A stretch of 60,000 nucleotides of DNA from positions 1,599,001 to 1,659,000 of the forward strand of contig WPIO01000047.1 in the NCBI GenBank assembly GCA_009760855.2, read 5' to 3'. The notes under the pieces are model-generated. The model worked only from the letters and a program-made list of their open reading frames with translations, searched no databases and was not told the origin of the DNA. Positions 11,619 to 22,997 of the stretch are shown piece after piece. The position numbers and the translations under genes were made by a program. The stretch comes from Cristatella mucedo (lineage: Eukaryota; Bryozoa; Phylactolaemata; Cristatellidae). Within the stretch, counting starts at the first letter, position 1. Each line of letters starts with the position of its first letter.

Positions 11619-13865
11619 ATGGGTATTCACAACCTAACCAAGGTCATTGGCGACAATGCCCCAAATGCGATGAAAGAGAACGAAATTAAGAACTTTTTTG
11701 GTAAGACGCGGCGCACGGCTCTTAAATTCACCCGTTTTGTTGTCCGCTCTCATCGTATTATTCTCTTGGTCGTACGATTCCGCTGGCTGTTCTTGCGTCC
11801 TTCCGTTAAAGGGCGGAAAGTTGCCATAGACGCGTCAATGAGCATATACCAGTTCCTCATAGCCGTCCGCCAAGACGGTTCGCAGTTGGCCAACGAGCAG
11901 GGTGAAGTGACCAGGTAAGACCAGGCGCACCGGCCAGCTAACGTTCTTGTCATCGTCGTCCGCGACCGCAGATGCGATGCCCTTGTCGAAAACGAAACGA
12001 TTATTAACGAGGTGTAGCGGCTTCTGCACTAATCACCCTGAGCCGCAAACTCAGCGCTAGTAGCGGTGCTAGTCCTTGCCGACACCTGACGAATATAAGT
12101 GCCGCTGCTGCCTCTATACAAGCAGGTATGCCGACGGTAGCGAAACACGGCAGCACTGAAGAGTACTCACGGCATAACATAGCAAGTGCATTCCGTGGCG
12201 TTGAGCATCTATTGACAGCCACGGAGAGCCCCTTGCGATCAGCATGGCCATAGAGAACAACTCTCTTACGAAGCCAGAGCACAACTGAACTGCCTGCTCA
12301 ATGCCCTGCTGACAAACTCTGCTTTTGTAGCCACTTAATGGGAATGTTCTACAGGACCATTAGGATGATGGAGAATGGTATAAAGCCAGTCTATGTATTT
12401 GATGGGAAGCCACCTCATTTAAAATCTGGAGAGGTAAGTCTCCCGTGAAGGGCATGCGCTCTGTGACAAAGCCAATGCTGCATCGCTCTGTGATCGGCTT
12501 GGTTGTTCCCGAGGCGGGAAGAGGGCTGCCAGAAGATCTTGGCTTGCTTTGGTCGGCTGACAGGGAGCGATGCTTCTTAGCACGCTGCCCCCTCGCGTGC
12601 TTTGCAGCAACTGCGCCACCAGGTTCCTCTGAGCAGCGGCGTGTCAACCATTTTCGAGCTAGCTGCATTCGCGAGCTAGCTGCATTCGGTGGCGTTGCGC
12701 AGGCATTCGTCTGCCTTTTTTGTAGCTGCTGAAGAGAGCCGAGAGGCGTGAAGAAGCCCAGAAAAATCTGGAGGTGGCTGAGGAATTGGGTGCGTGCAGC
12801 TTTAGCCGCTCCTCATTTATTCGTCCTGTCCCCTGACTTCCTGGCCTGGTGGGTGGGTGGGTTCTCCATTCGTATTTGTCGTGCCTGCGACTTCCTTGCT
12901 GTGGCAATTATTCGGCTGCTGCGCGCACATTGTTTGCCACACCATAGTCGTCTGCCGCTAGATTTCGCCGTTCGGAGACCAGTGGCAAATGCGTTTACTT
13001 GGTGGCTTTGCTGGTCGCTGGTGAAGCCGTGGCTATTTGTTGCCCGTGCTTCCTGCGGCCTTGACAGTGGCTCGTTGGCTGGCTCACCGATGGCCGCCGA
13101 TCTGCTGGCTGGTTATTTCCAAGGCATGCTTGGTCGCTCACACCTGGCACTGCCCAGCTGAGCTGATTATAGACTATTGAAAGTCCTGGCACAATTTTTG
13201 GACACATTTCAAACTGAGTGGACCTGCCGATACACTTGATGCAACCCATACTTCGTGTGCCAGCCCTGTGGGCTCGTCTTTACTGCTGTGCTGCCCTTTT
13301 TTGTTGGGGCGTAGATGCAGTGTGATAGTCTTTTTTTGTCTGCTCACTCTAAGCTGAGTCGCCCAGGAAGTGGCCTGCGTCAGTTCGACGTCCTCTTTTT
13401 TTGGTTCCCAAGCAGTTCTGGGCAGCCACCAGCTGCTTCGGCTGCTGCATCGTTCGGCATGCGTGGCAGACAGGCTGGTGACTCGGAAGCCTGGTCTTCC
13501 CAAGTGCTGCACATTGAGGACTGGTGCTCACCGCTTCCGGGCATGTGCTAATTCTGTTCTGGAAAAGTCATCGCTGTAGAATTCAGGCAGATCGTTGAGT
13601 TACTCGATTTAGAGGGAGAGGCTTGCTGCGACGACTGCAGCTGGTCTATGCTAGGTTTCTGCAAGGAACTTCGAGTTAGAGCAGTTGCATTAAAAAGTCA
13701 GCTGTGACAGAGACTTAAGGGGTCCTGAATACTGTGGCTCCCGAAAATGCACTGCCGCAAGTATCTAGAGAATGTCGGTTCACGGACCGACAGGATTCAT
13801 TTCTCTTTCCTTCCTATCCTTTAAGGAATGGCTGTGTGAATGCATACATGCCGATTTGTATATTT

Positions 13866-13910
<45 letters not shown>

Positions 13911-16900
13911 TTGTATAGCACGTGTTTCAGATAATAATAATAATACATTTGATATAGCGCCCTCAGAGCACCCAATCTCTTTCTAGGCACTTTACATTTG
14001 CTGCAAAGGAAGCACGATTGAATGGCCTTTGTTAGAGCATGCTCAATAAACAACGAGAATAGCATGATTAGGGCTGACATGTGCAGGGTCAGCATGCAAA
14101 TATGGTTAGTGGCAGTATGCACGTGTCAGCACGCATAAGTACATGAAGGACGAATCACATGGACCCCCTAAATGTTGTGATAAATAGATGCGTTTTTTGC
14201 TTCTTTTTAAATGTAGTCAAGTCAAGGAATGTCGTGACGCCAGTCGGAAGGGAACTCCAGGTTTTGGGAGCATACGAACTAAAGGCACTGTCTCCAAACA
14301 TTTTAATTAAGCGCCCACAGGCCGGTAGACCAGTAAGAAGTGAGCTACAGAAGTCATGACGGGATGTTGAAAATGCACGGACCAATTTAGATGTAGTATC
14401 CCTGTCTGAACAAGCCCTAGTTTTAGCAATGTTATGCAGCTGAAAGTAGACAGACTTGATTGTCGAGCTGATGTGGTCTTCTAACGAAAGGTCACTTTGG
14501 AACATGATGCCTAGATTTTGTGCAGATTCAACAGGAGATATGGTGGCAGAGCCGATTGTGAGTGTTAGCCTTTCCCATTTCTGAATCACGCTTGGTTTGC
14601 CCATAACTAGTAGGTTGGTTTTTATCATCATTCAATTTAAGAAAGTTTGATGCCATCCGTCTGGGTGAGGGGACATACTGCGTAGTCAGAGGTGCAAACT
14701 CGTCGAGCATGTCAGCTAGTGTCGTGTTGTAGCAATCTACCAATGGTGACAGGTCGGAAGGAGTATTGAGCAGCAGAGGCGAAAAAGGTATTTTCGTGCG
14801 GACAGCATCGATGTCATGGTCTTGAGGTTTTGGGATTCGCTGGTGATTTTAGATGCTGAGGAGGGCACACATTGTAGACTGAATGAAATCTGCATGTGGT
14901 CAGATAAGCCGAATTTGGTAATGATTGGTGATGACAGCGTGCAGTTTAGTCGAGTGTGTGACCCTTGGTGTGAATAGGGCCATGCATGAGCCAGCCACAA
15001 GAGACAATGAGTCAGTCAGTGCGCGAAATGTGGTACTGAAGGCATGAGAGGATTTATCAAAATGAATGTTAAAATCCTCCATATTGAGGAAAGATCGATT
15101 TCGTGTACCCCAAGTCGAAATGAGATCAGAAAAATCTGAGATAAAGGAGGAATTGTACCTAGTGGGCAATAGATTTCATGCCATGCCACAGGTCTCAAGC
15201 CCACGACCCCAGTCACCAGAGACATTCATCTTGACCTTGGTTCAAGGCGAGCACACTTGGCTGTACTGCCACCAAGGACCCCCTTGTCGTTCGATAATTA
15301 TGGCTGAGTTGATATGGGACATTATGCAATTTGCAGACCTAATGTGCACCACCATGCCAGCTAAGTTCATGCTAGGTGGCGAATTTGGAAGGTGTTGAAC
15401 TCGCAAGGTGAACACTCCCGTGGCTAGATACTTAAGCATTGCACTTGGCTAGCTACATTGATTCGGAGTTGTTGCCAGTTGTGCAGACCAGCTCTGGGGT
15501 TGGGTTACCCTAACAAGCCAGAGAATTGAGCCACTGCACTGGTGACGTCACGGTGGCTTGTCAATGTGGGGTTAATACGGCTCAACAGAATTTGGGCTCA
15601 AATCTCGAACCTCTTTAGACTTTAGGCAAACGAACTCAATGTTTGTCCTTCATTTGTAAGTGTCAATTTCTATTCATGCTTGGATTGGTTAGTACGTGTA
15701 TCGCTGTGTGGCCAACTGAGAAGGTGCTTGGCAGTGTGCAGCCTGGGATTCTGGCCTTATCGTGGTCATATTTGCATTGAGGTTCTCGTAATTTGACTTC
15801 TGTCTCGAATCGTCAGTAATCCTACTTGTGCAGGCGATGCCGTGGAGACCGACAAAATGAATCGACGGCTCGTGCGGGTGACAAAGGAACACAATGACGA
15901 GTGCAAGCGGCTGCTGCGGCTGATGGGCGTGCCGTGCGTCGAGGTGAGCCAGTCAGCTGCTGCTTGCTGCCTCCGGCTCGAAGCAGCAGCTCGCAGCTGT
16001 GGCTCTCGCGCCTGAAGCCGCTGAGAGGCGGCGCTGAGTCATTGCTGGCCGCCATTGCTGCACCGGCTCGCGCGATTCCTTTGACTAAGCTGCGTCTTCG
16101 TTAATAAGTTAATCTGTTATCAGTGCTATACCTGAATGGCATTTAGCCTTCAGTGGATCGGACTGTTTCTCGAAGCTTGTATGATAGCTTGGATTCGTTT
16201 TTGCTTTTGAAACACGCCTGTCCTCTTTTGCTCGCCTGTCCTCCTTTGCTAACGTTGCTGCCTACTCACGGTACTGTCATTTAGGCACCATGCGAAGCTG
16301 AAGCTCAGTGCGCCGCTCTAACCAAATCTGGAAAAGTATATGCTGTGGGAACCGAGGACATGGATGCACTGACCTTCGGTGCAAACGTGCTGCTACGACA
16401 TTTGACTTTCAGCGAGGCACGGTACTGACCCAGCGGTGCTGTGGCTGCTACGTCCTTTGTAGCTGCTGTTGCCAAAGTGCTCTTTATCGCCATGCACCAA
16501 AATCCTCTTCTCGAGTGTGAAGAGATTTTGACTCCTTTACCCACACGCATTTAGCGAGCTCAAATGTTGGCAGCTTCTTCTCGTCTTCCTGGTCACTTAT
16601 GCGACTTGTTGCGTGCACGCTCGGCCTGAGCAGGACAGGAGCAGTGCCAGACGTTGCCAGCAAGGCGTGACCTCCAAACTGAAGGCCTGTCTTTCATCAA
16701 GCATGCTAATTTGCCGGCCAGAGAACCTGGCTGATGCATGCTACTCTAGCCTATGTCTCGTGTCTGCTTTCACTGTTCGGTCGTGCCTTGGTCCCAAGTG
16801 TGTGCTCTCGGTCGTCAGCCGTCGTGCGTGTGGCCCCCTGCCCCCTCGAGCTGCCACCTTTGGTATTGTGACTCGCCACCAGGATAGAATGAGAATCTGG

Positions 16901-19900
16901 GTGCAATCTAAAGCTAGTAGCTCGCCACTTGCTTGCCCAAGTGTGTACACATGTTGTATACGATGGGTTTTGCTATGCATTTCATCCTTTGCAGCAAATG
17001 TAAAGCGCCTAGAAAGAGATTGAATTCTCTTAGGGCACTTGGTCAATTGTATTATTATTATTATTATTTATATTATTATTATTATTATTATCATCAAACG
17101 TCCTGAAGCTTTTATTTTCTGCAATCATGGGCGTGTATAGCAAAACTTTTCCGACCGAAATCAGAAATAATTCTAGCTCTGTTATACAAGCAGAGCTAGA
17201 ACTCACGTTTTAAATTTCATTTGATTCACAAGTTCTTGGCCAATTTATGCAATTTACTACAAGGTACAAAGCTACACTGAAAATGTACAAAGCTGTATAA
17301 AAGTTACAAGAATGCACCTCAACAAACTTTACGAATGTACCTCGATCTACCAAAGTTCAACAAGTTGGGATACAGGTCACACTTGATGCAGAGATTGGTA
17401 AATTTGTTAGTTGTGGATATGTTGCTTTCGCTTTGCATCTGAGTTAGACATGGTTTGGATAATAATTTTTTTCAGTGGAAGTAGTCAGAACTACACTTTA
17501 CCTATTGGTCTTTTAAAAGGTACCCTAAACAAATATTCGATTGTCGGACCAATTTTAGACTATTTTCTTGACTTTCCCCTTAATGTAAGAAATTGCTCCA
17601 GTGCTGTTGGTGAAGCAGCGCTGCAGTTACTCAGGCGACGTCAAACAGTGTAGCTTTAGACTGAATCGTGCATAGATTATGCCGCTAAGCAACTTGTGGT
17701 CTTTTTCCATTGTGCGTAGGAAAATGCCGATAAAAGAGTTCTGTCTGGACAAAGTGCTCAGGGACATGGGATTGAATCAAAAAGAGGTAAGCTTGCCCTA
17801 CTTGAATCGTCTGCTTGTGCTTAACCTCTCAAAGACTCTGCCCATAAGTTCTAGCTGATTAGGTGGATTTCCTGCAGCACAAGTCGTGTGTATACTCAAG
17901 GCTCTGTTTGGCTGTTGTTGCCGCTGCTGCTGCATCTCTGACTGAAGCCTCTTTCTTTACTGACTCTGTTTTTGCTGGATCCACCCTCACGTCGCATTTC
18001 GATGCTGCCCTTCTTAATTTTTTTCCACTGCTTTGCAGCTATCGCAGCAGAGTTATTGCTGCAGTTGCTGCTGATGTTGCTGATGCTCCATGCCGCACCT
18101 TTCATTAGGGCCCTACTGGTAATGCTAGCAAGTTATTTAACTTTTGCTTGGTCTGTCTGCTTGAAAGATGGGCCTGGGTATCTGCTGACCTAGCGAGTGA
18201 GCCTGCCCTGCTAAGTGTCATCATTAATGGTTAATGTTGCAAAATCTTCATGTATCTGAAGGTAGGCAGACTTTATTGTGGAGCTGATGTGGTCGTCTAA
18301 CGTGAGGTCACTTTGGAACATGAAATCTAGATTTCGAGCTGATTCAACAGGAGATATGCTGGCAGAGCCAATTTTGACCGTTAGCCTTTGCAATTTCTGA
18401 ATCACTCTGGGTTTGCCCATAACTAATGAGTTAGTTGTATCATCGTTTAGTTTTAGAAAGTTTGCTGTCATCCATTTGCGGATGTCATCAATACATGCAG
18501 CAAGGGAGTTTAATACAGTTTTTGTGATTAGACTACTCAAATGGACTGTGTTGTGCAAAGCCAACCAGTGAATACGTCATACGGAATTAAGAAAACGTCC
18601 AATCATACTGAGTTTGATTTTATTTCAATAGAGCATGAACTTCATTTGATCACACACACATATATACCTGTATTTTTAGTTATACATTCATCCTAGGGTC
18701 CACCAGGGGGGGGGGGGAAGTCCTACAACCCATACGAACACACCCGGTTGGCTGCTGGTAGCAATACTGCGACTTATGTATTTGATGATGTGTTCATCCC
18801 TAAATGATATAAACTATGGAGCATTCCACAGTAGAATTTTGTGTAGCTGGCTGCTTAGGGAGGGTAACCTTATCTGAGCAAAGCTGCCTGAGATCTCGGC
18901 AATAGGTGGGACAATCCTGCATATGCAGAGTTTCATGTCCCTGTTTTTTGTAACTGCACACGAGACACCATCGCAGCGCCCCGTGACTCATTTTCCCCCT
19001 CAATGTTCAAGTGTGAATCTTCGCTTCAGTTTGCGGACCTCTGCATACTGCTCGGCTGCGATTATTGCGACACTATTCGAGGCATCGGACCGAAGAAATC
19101 AGTAGATCTCATCAAGCAGTATCGGTCGATTGATGAAGTCGTAAAGCACATTGACAAGACGGTAAGAGATATTGAGCGATCAGCTCTTGCTAGCTAGCGT
19201 GCCCTTCGTGCACTCACCTCACGACGGTCGGCGCATCGTCGTCGGCGTGTCTCTGCCTGTAGAAATATCCCCTGCCCGAAGACTGGCAGTACGAGCAAGC
19301 TCGCGAGCTGTTTCTCAACCCGGAAGTGACAGATCCCGAGCTGATCGAGGTGCGTGCACGAGCTCTCACGCGGCTTGCGGCATGCGCCGACTGCGCTTCG
19401 GTCGCTGTGCCGTACTGTCCGTGGCTCCACTCGGTCTGCTCTAATTATGCGCGAGTCGCGGTGCAGCCGCTCGAGTGCCGGTGGCTGCGCCGAAGGCAGC
19501 CTGTGGCTCGTCAGCGCGACCTCAGCTTCGGTTTTTCCCCTGTTTTGGTGTGCGGCAGATCTCTCTCCTTCCCCTTATCGACGTCAGCCTATCGGCGGCT
19601 TGCTGTTTACGCCCCTTGCCCGGGCGTGCCGCGAGAATGCGTGGCGGAAATGACTTGGGGTGCCGAGCAGCTCCCTAGTTCCGAACAGCGCTCGCTCGGC
19701 GCCGACTGCTGCTCCCTAGTTTCCCTTGCGATGCAGCAGCAGCAAAAGCGCTCCACGGTCGACTGGATTTGTTTGCAGCTCAAGTGGTCGGAGCCTGATG
19801 AGGAAGCCATCGTCAGTTTCATGTGCAGTGACAAGGGCTTCAAGTAAGCGCTCTTGTGTGCGCCATGACCTCGCTCTTTCTCTCTCATTCTCGCAGTTGC

Positions 19901-21219
19901 CTCATCTCACCACTTCTCGCCGACCTGCACTGGCTCCCAGTCAAGAAACGCATCGACTTTTAAGGTTTTGTCACTCGCTTTTAGGTCCCTTCACTCTTTG
20001 GCTCCAGCCTACCTATCAGATCTACTCCCCCCCACCAGGCTAAGCATCGTACCACCCGCTTTTCGGAAACTGTTTAACTATACCTCGTACGAACCTCAAA
20101 TACTTGGGAAACCGTGCCACTAGTTCATGGGCTCCTAAAGCCTGGAACTCTCTTCCTACTTTCGTTATGACATCTCCTGACTTGTCCACATTTAAAAAGA
20201 AACTAAAAATGCATCGGTTTATGACAGCATTTAGTGGATCCCTGTGATTCGTCCTTTTTGTGCTTATACGTGCTGACACTGTGCATGTTGCCACGAACCA
20301 TACTTGCATGCTGACCCTGTGCATGTCACCTCATGTTATTCTTGTTGTTTATTGAGCATGACCACCAATCATTCGATCGTGCTTCCTTTGCAGCAAATGT
20401 AAAGTGCCTAGAAAGATATCGAGTTCTCTGAGGGCGCTTTATCAAATGTATTATTATTATTATTATTGTTACCATTCGGTGGTGTCGCCTGCAACTCTAG
20501 AAATCGTCGCAGGTCCGTGTCTCCTCGTCGTCGTTTGTGCGCATGCTGCGTCGCTGCTGGTGTGAGGCTCCTGCGCGGGCCGTACTAGTTGCTGTGCCCT
20601 TCCCCCTTGTTTGTCGGAGTCAACGGTTTAGCCCCAATTTACGCGAGTGAGCGAGGCTGAGCTGCGGCCAAGCCGCACAGGCGTACGAGTAGCAACGACG
20701 GGAGAGAGCCTCATTTCGACTGTTGTCCCATTGTTCAGTCTGGCTGACTCTCACCCCCCCCCCCTTGTATTTGGTCACTTTGTGCTGAACGTGCATTTCG
20801 TGGCTTCTACGGCTGACTTATTTTTCGATTTTGTTTAGTGAAGAAAGGATTCGTAATGGAATCAAGAAAATCGCCAAAGCTCGAACTTCTTCCACGCAAG
20901 GACGATTGGATACATTTTTCAAGGTGTCCACTGCAGTCGCTTCGAAGCGAAAGGTAAACTCGAGGGTGGCACGGCCGCATGAGCGAAATACTTAAAGATG
21001 TAGCTGCCAGGGACGGCACAAAATCTCTCTGCCTCGCTTCGTTTGTATTTGGGGGGGTGTAATAAATAGCAGTGGATACGTCAAGTGTGGTGCCAGCGGT
21101 GGCGGCAGCAGAGCACGTTGCTCGATGATGACGCTCTGGCCGTCCGTCGTGCTTTACAGGCAGAGGAGGAGTCGTCGAAAAAGAAAGGAAAGGCCGGCTC
21201 TTTTAAGAAACCCAAGTGA
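11619..21219 (+). CDS. FEN1: Flap endonuclease 1, 12 coding exons
   Basis: Structure-specific nuclease that removes 5' flaps in Okazaki fragment maturation and long-patch base excision repair in the nucleus. Coding exons: 11619-11700, 11812-11914, 12331-12433, 12726-12789, 15834-15943, 16285-16421, 17720-17786, 19030-19161, 19263-19349, 19779-19843, 20839-20953, 21160-21219. Together they make 374 residues (human 380), all with GT-AG introns and consistent phase. The start [10 protein letters not shown] matches the family, whose free N-terminal Gly is functional. Metal ligands fall at the family positions: D34, D86, E158, E160, D179, D181, D233. The helix-hairpin-helix lies around [12 protein letters not shown]. 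The PCNA-binding PIP box [10 protein letters not shown] has Q337, L340, F343 and F344. The tail is Lys-rich. ATG context is good (A at -3, G at +4). Introns 4, 6, 7 and 10 carry LINE, SINE and R1 copies. No disabling change was seen. Confidence 0.97.
12790..13869. other. FEN1 intron 4, 5' part, no element recognised
   Basis: GC-richer than the repeat areas, with frames on both strands that match nothing. Confidence 0.5.
13870..13906. repeat. (CA)n microsatellite
   Basis: About 18 CA units in FEN1 intron 4. Confidence 0.97.
13932..15170 (-). mobile_element. LINE-A copy with RT core deleted
   Basis: Reads, on the minus strand, an endonuclease-domain piece (about 14890-15165, with EDFNIHFD, which corresponds to the conserved Gly-Asp-Phe-Asn motif), a linker ([15 protein letters not shown], near 14700), then directly the post-catalytic part (NFLKLNDDK, 14640), the C-terminus and the 3' UTR with an ATT tail at 13932. 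The GVPQGS and YADD blocks are missing, so the middle of the RT has been lost. A second deletion joins Leu-Pro-Ala-Cys-Gly to the [13 protein letters not shown] block near 14310. Confidence 0.85.
15175..15300 (-). mobile_element. SINE-B copy joined to LINE-A
   Basis: On the minus strand it has CCTTGAACCAAGGTCAAG, the B-box-like GGGCTTGAGACC and the GGCATG landmark, in the same order as at 1520-1600 and 33505-33610. It lies in the same orientation directly 5' of the LINE-A copy. Confidence 0.6.
15301..15833. other. End of FEN1 intron 4, no element recognised
   Basis: No known repeat or gene seen. The acceptor CTTGTGCAG precedes exon 5. Confidence 0.5.
16965..17094 (+). mobile_element. LINE-A 3' terminus in FEN1 intron 6
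   Basis: Terminal hairpin (AAAGCGCCTAGAAAGAGATT, then TTCTCTTAGGGC) and a long ATT tail. Confidence 0.85.
17095..17625 (+). repeat. R1 dispersed repeat, copy 2
   Basis: Homologous to 2960-3560 in the same orientation. It begins immediately after the LINE-A ATT tail and ends near 17625 in FEN1 intron 6. Confidence 0.75.
18225..18565 (-). mobile_element. LINE-A internal fragment in FEN1 intron 7
   Basis: A 117-codon frame covers the region just after the RT catalytic box: [47 protein letters not shown]. It lacks both element ends. Confidence 0.85.
19893..20466 (+). mobile_element. LINE-A 3' part in FEN1 intron 10
   Basis: From the CATCTCACCACTTCTCGCCG landmark through the C-terminal coding region and 3' UTR to the hairpin and an ATT tail at about 20450-20466. 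Confidence 0.9.
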
Positions 21220-22369
21220 CAAGGAAACTCAAGTGCTGACAGAGGCTGACTTGGTCTCCAGCTCGACAGCTCCTCCTTGTCGTGCGCGAGTGAAGCGCAC
21301 GTTCGCACACGAGTGAAGCTCCCTTGAGTTCTCTTGCGGAGCCGTCTTGTGCTGCATGATGCAGACCGATGTTGCTTGCTTGCAATTGCTGAGTCGAGAG
21401 CTCCTGTGGCAAGCAGCATTTTATTCTCATCGTCGCCATGCTCCTTTGTGCAGTCTCGCCCAGCGATGAGCTTGCGAGGTCACAGGAATCATGATGGCCG
21501 CGTCGTGCAGGTGCATTCTAGTTTACTTGCTGCTGAGGTGCCAAAACTCTTATACACGGCGGTTCAGCCTAGTTTTGGCGTTATGTTTCCTGCTACGCTT
21601 GCATGCGAGATAGCTGGTATTGCCACAGCGTTTGGCAACGTTAACATTCTGTGCCTATGACCAAGGACGGGCTGAAGTTAGTGCTGCTGCCCTTTAGTCA
21701 CGTGTGCGTTCTCCTAACTGAGCTGCCGTGTCCACATTCGCCGAAGCTGCTGTGCTCTTGGGACTGTTAGTCCATCCGTCTCACAGGTGTCTCTCCATCT
21801 TAATTAACCCAAATGGAGGGTAGGTGTCTTAAGCTCACATATTCCTTATATGCTCAGCATCTTGCACACACTCAAGCCGTCTGCATTCATTCCACAGGCT
21901 TAGAACTTAAAAAAACTTTTTGCTGTGTTGATCTGATTTTGTAAATACTGTATGCAGATGCACTATGTAATCAAAGTCAATGCAGGCAATAGTTGTTCTA
22001 CTGAGCCCGAATGATTTAGTAGTTTTTATTATTTTGTTGCCAGACGACGTTTCCTCGTTGGTGTTTTTTCATCCACCCAATGAGCTCACCCTGTCTAGTA
22101 CTACTTTCCCTCTTTTTGATAGTTATCAAGTTAGTATGTAAAATGGTTCGGATTGCCATAGCTTGTAGTCCCGTCAGGACTCGATCGCATTCTCGAAGTG
22201 TCCTGCTCCCACTGCTATCGAGCTGATCGCACTGCTACATACCCGTGCTCTCTCACGGCTTAGGCTGACATGTAGGGTATTGGTCGCGTACAGCCCAGAG
22301 ACTTCTGCTTGCCAATTTACTAAAGGGTTCTTCTCAACCGAGCTAATAGTAATGACATTTTTACAAGCA
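21220..22369. other. Downstream of FEN1, no gene recognised
   Basis: Presumed 3' UTR and intergenic DNA. I did not find a canonical AATAAA close to the stop, so the transcript end is unplaced. Confidence 0.4.
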
Positions 22370-22510
22370 TCTTAATAGAATCAAATCTCTTTCTAGGCAC
22401 TTAAACGTGTGCTGGAAAGATAGCCCATCAATTACTTAGTGGTAACATGCGAAGTGTCAGCAGGCGTTAGTACAGTTCACAGGACCCAGCTAGTGTAAAC
22501 GCTTGTAGTT
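22370..22510 (-). mobile_element. LINE-A 3' fragment
   Basis: Plus strand shows AATCTCTTTCTAGGCACTT (reversed hairpin arm) and following 3' UTR landmarks, degraded. Confidence 0.6.
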
Positions 22511-22867
22511 CCTAGACTTCCCCATATAAGTATTGAACATGATTAATTTTGACAACTCTTGCCCGTGTGACTACTGGTGAGGGCCAGAAACTGCTGTTGT
22601 AACAGTCCTATTTTTTATCTGAACGACACGGTGATTTTTCTTAGCTGAATCACTAGAACTGAAGGTTGGGACCGAGTCTGCCGATTTCTAATCCTGCGGA
22701 CCAAGCATCTAAATGCTTGCTGCTTTTGACTACAACAATGGCATATGAGTGGTTCGCCAAAATATGCATAATGTCGGATTAATATAGTCACCGTCTGTTT
22801 AGTTCTTACTATCATTTTAATGCATTGTCTTAGCCCATAGAAATGGTTACCGGAATAGCTTTATCGA

Positions 22868-22997
22868 TTTCGTTGGCCCAATGGTTAAGGTGTTCGCCCT
22901 GGCCGAGGTCGTGGGCTCGAGCCCCATGGCATGTGTGAAGCACCTCAAAAGAGATTCTCGTAGGGCGATATACAAATGAAATGAATGAATTGTGGGG
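22868..22997 (+). mobile_element. SINE-B copy, clearest example
   Basis: The A-box-like TGGCCCAATGGTTAAG starts near 22874 and the B-box-like GGGCTCGAGCCCC near 22912. The body is followed by a 3' end matching LINE-A: AAAAGAGATT, then TAGGGCGATATACAAATG, then a (TGAA)-type tail. Confidence 0.8.

Noticed and set aside
11401-11637. Separate gene overlapping the FEN1 start
   Set aside because: The 78-codon frame shows no family likeness. At most it is an upstream overlapping frame.
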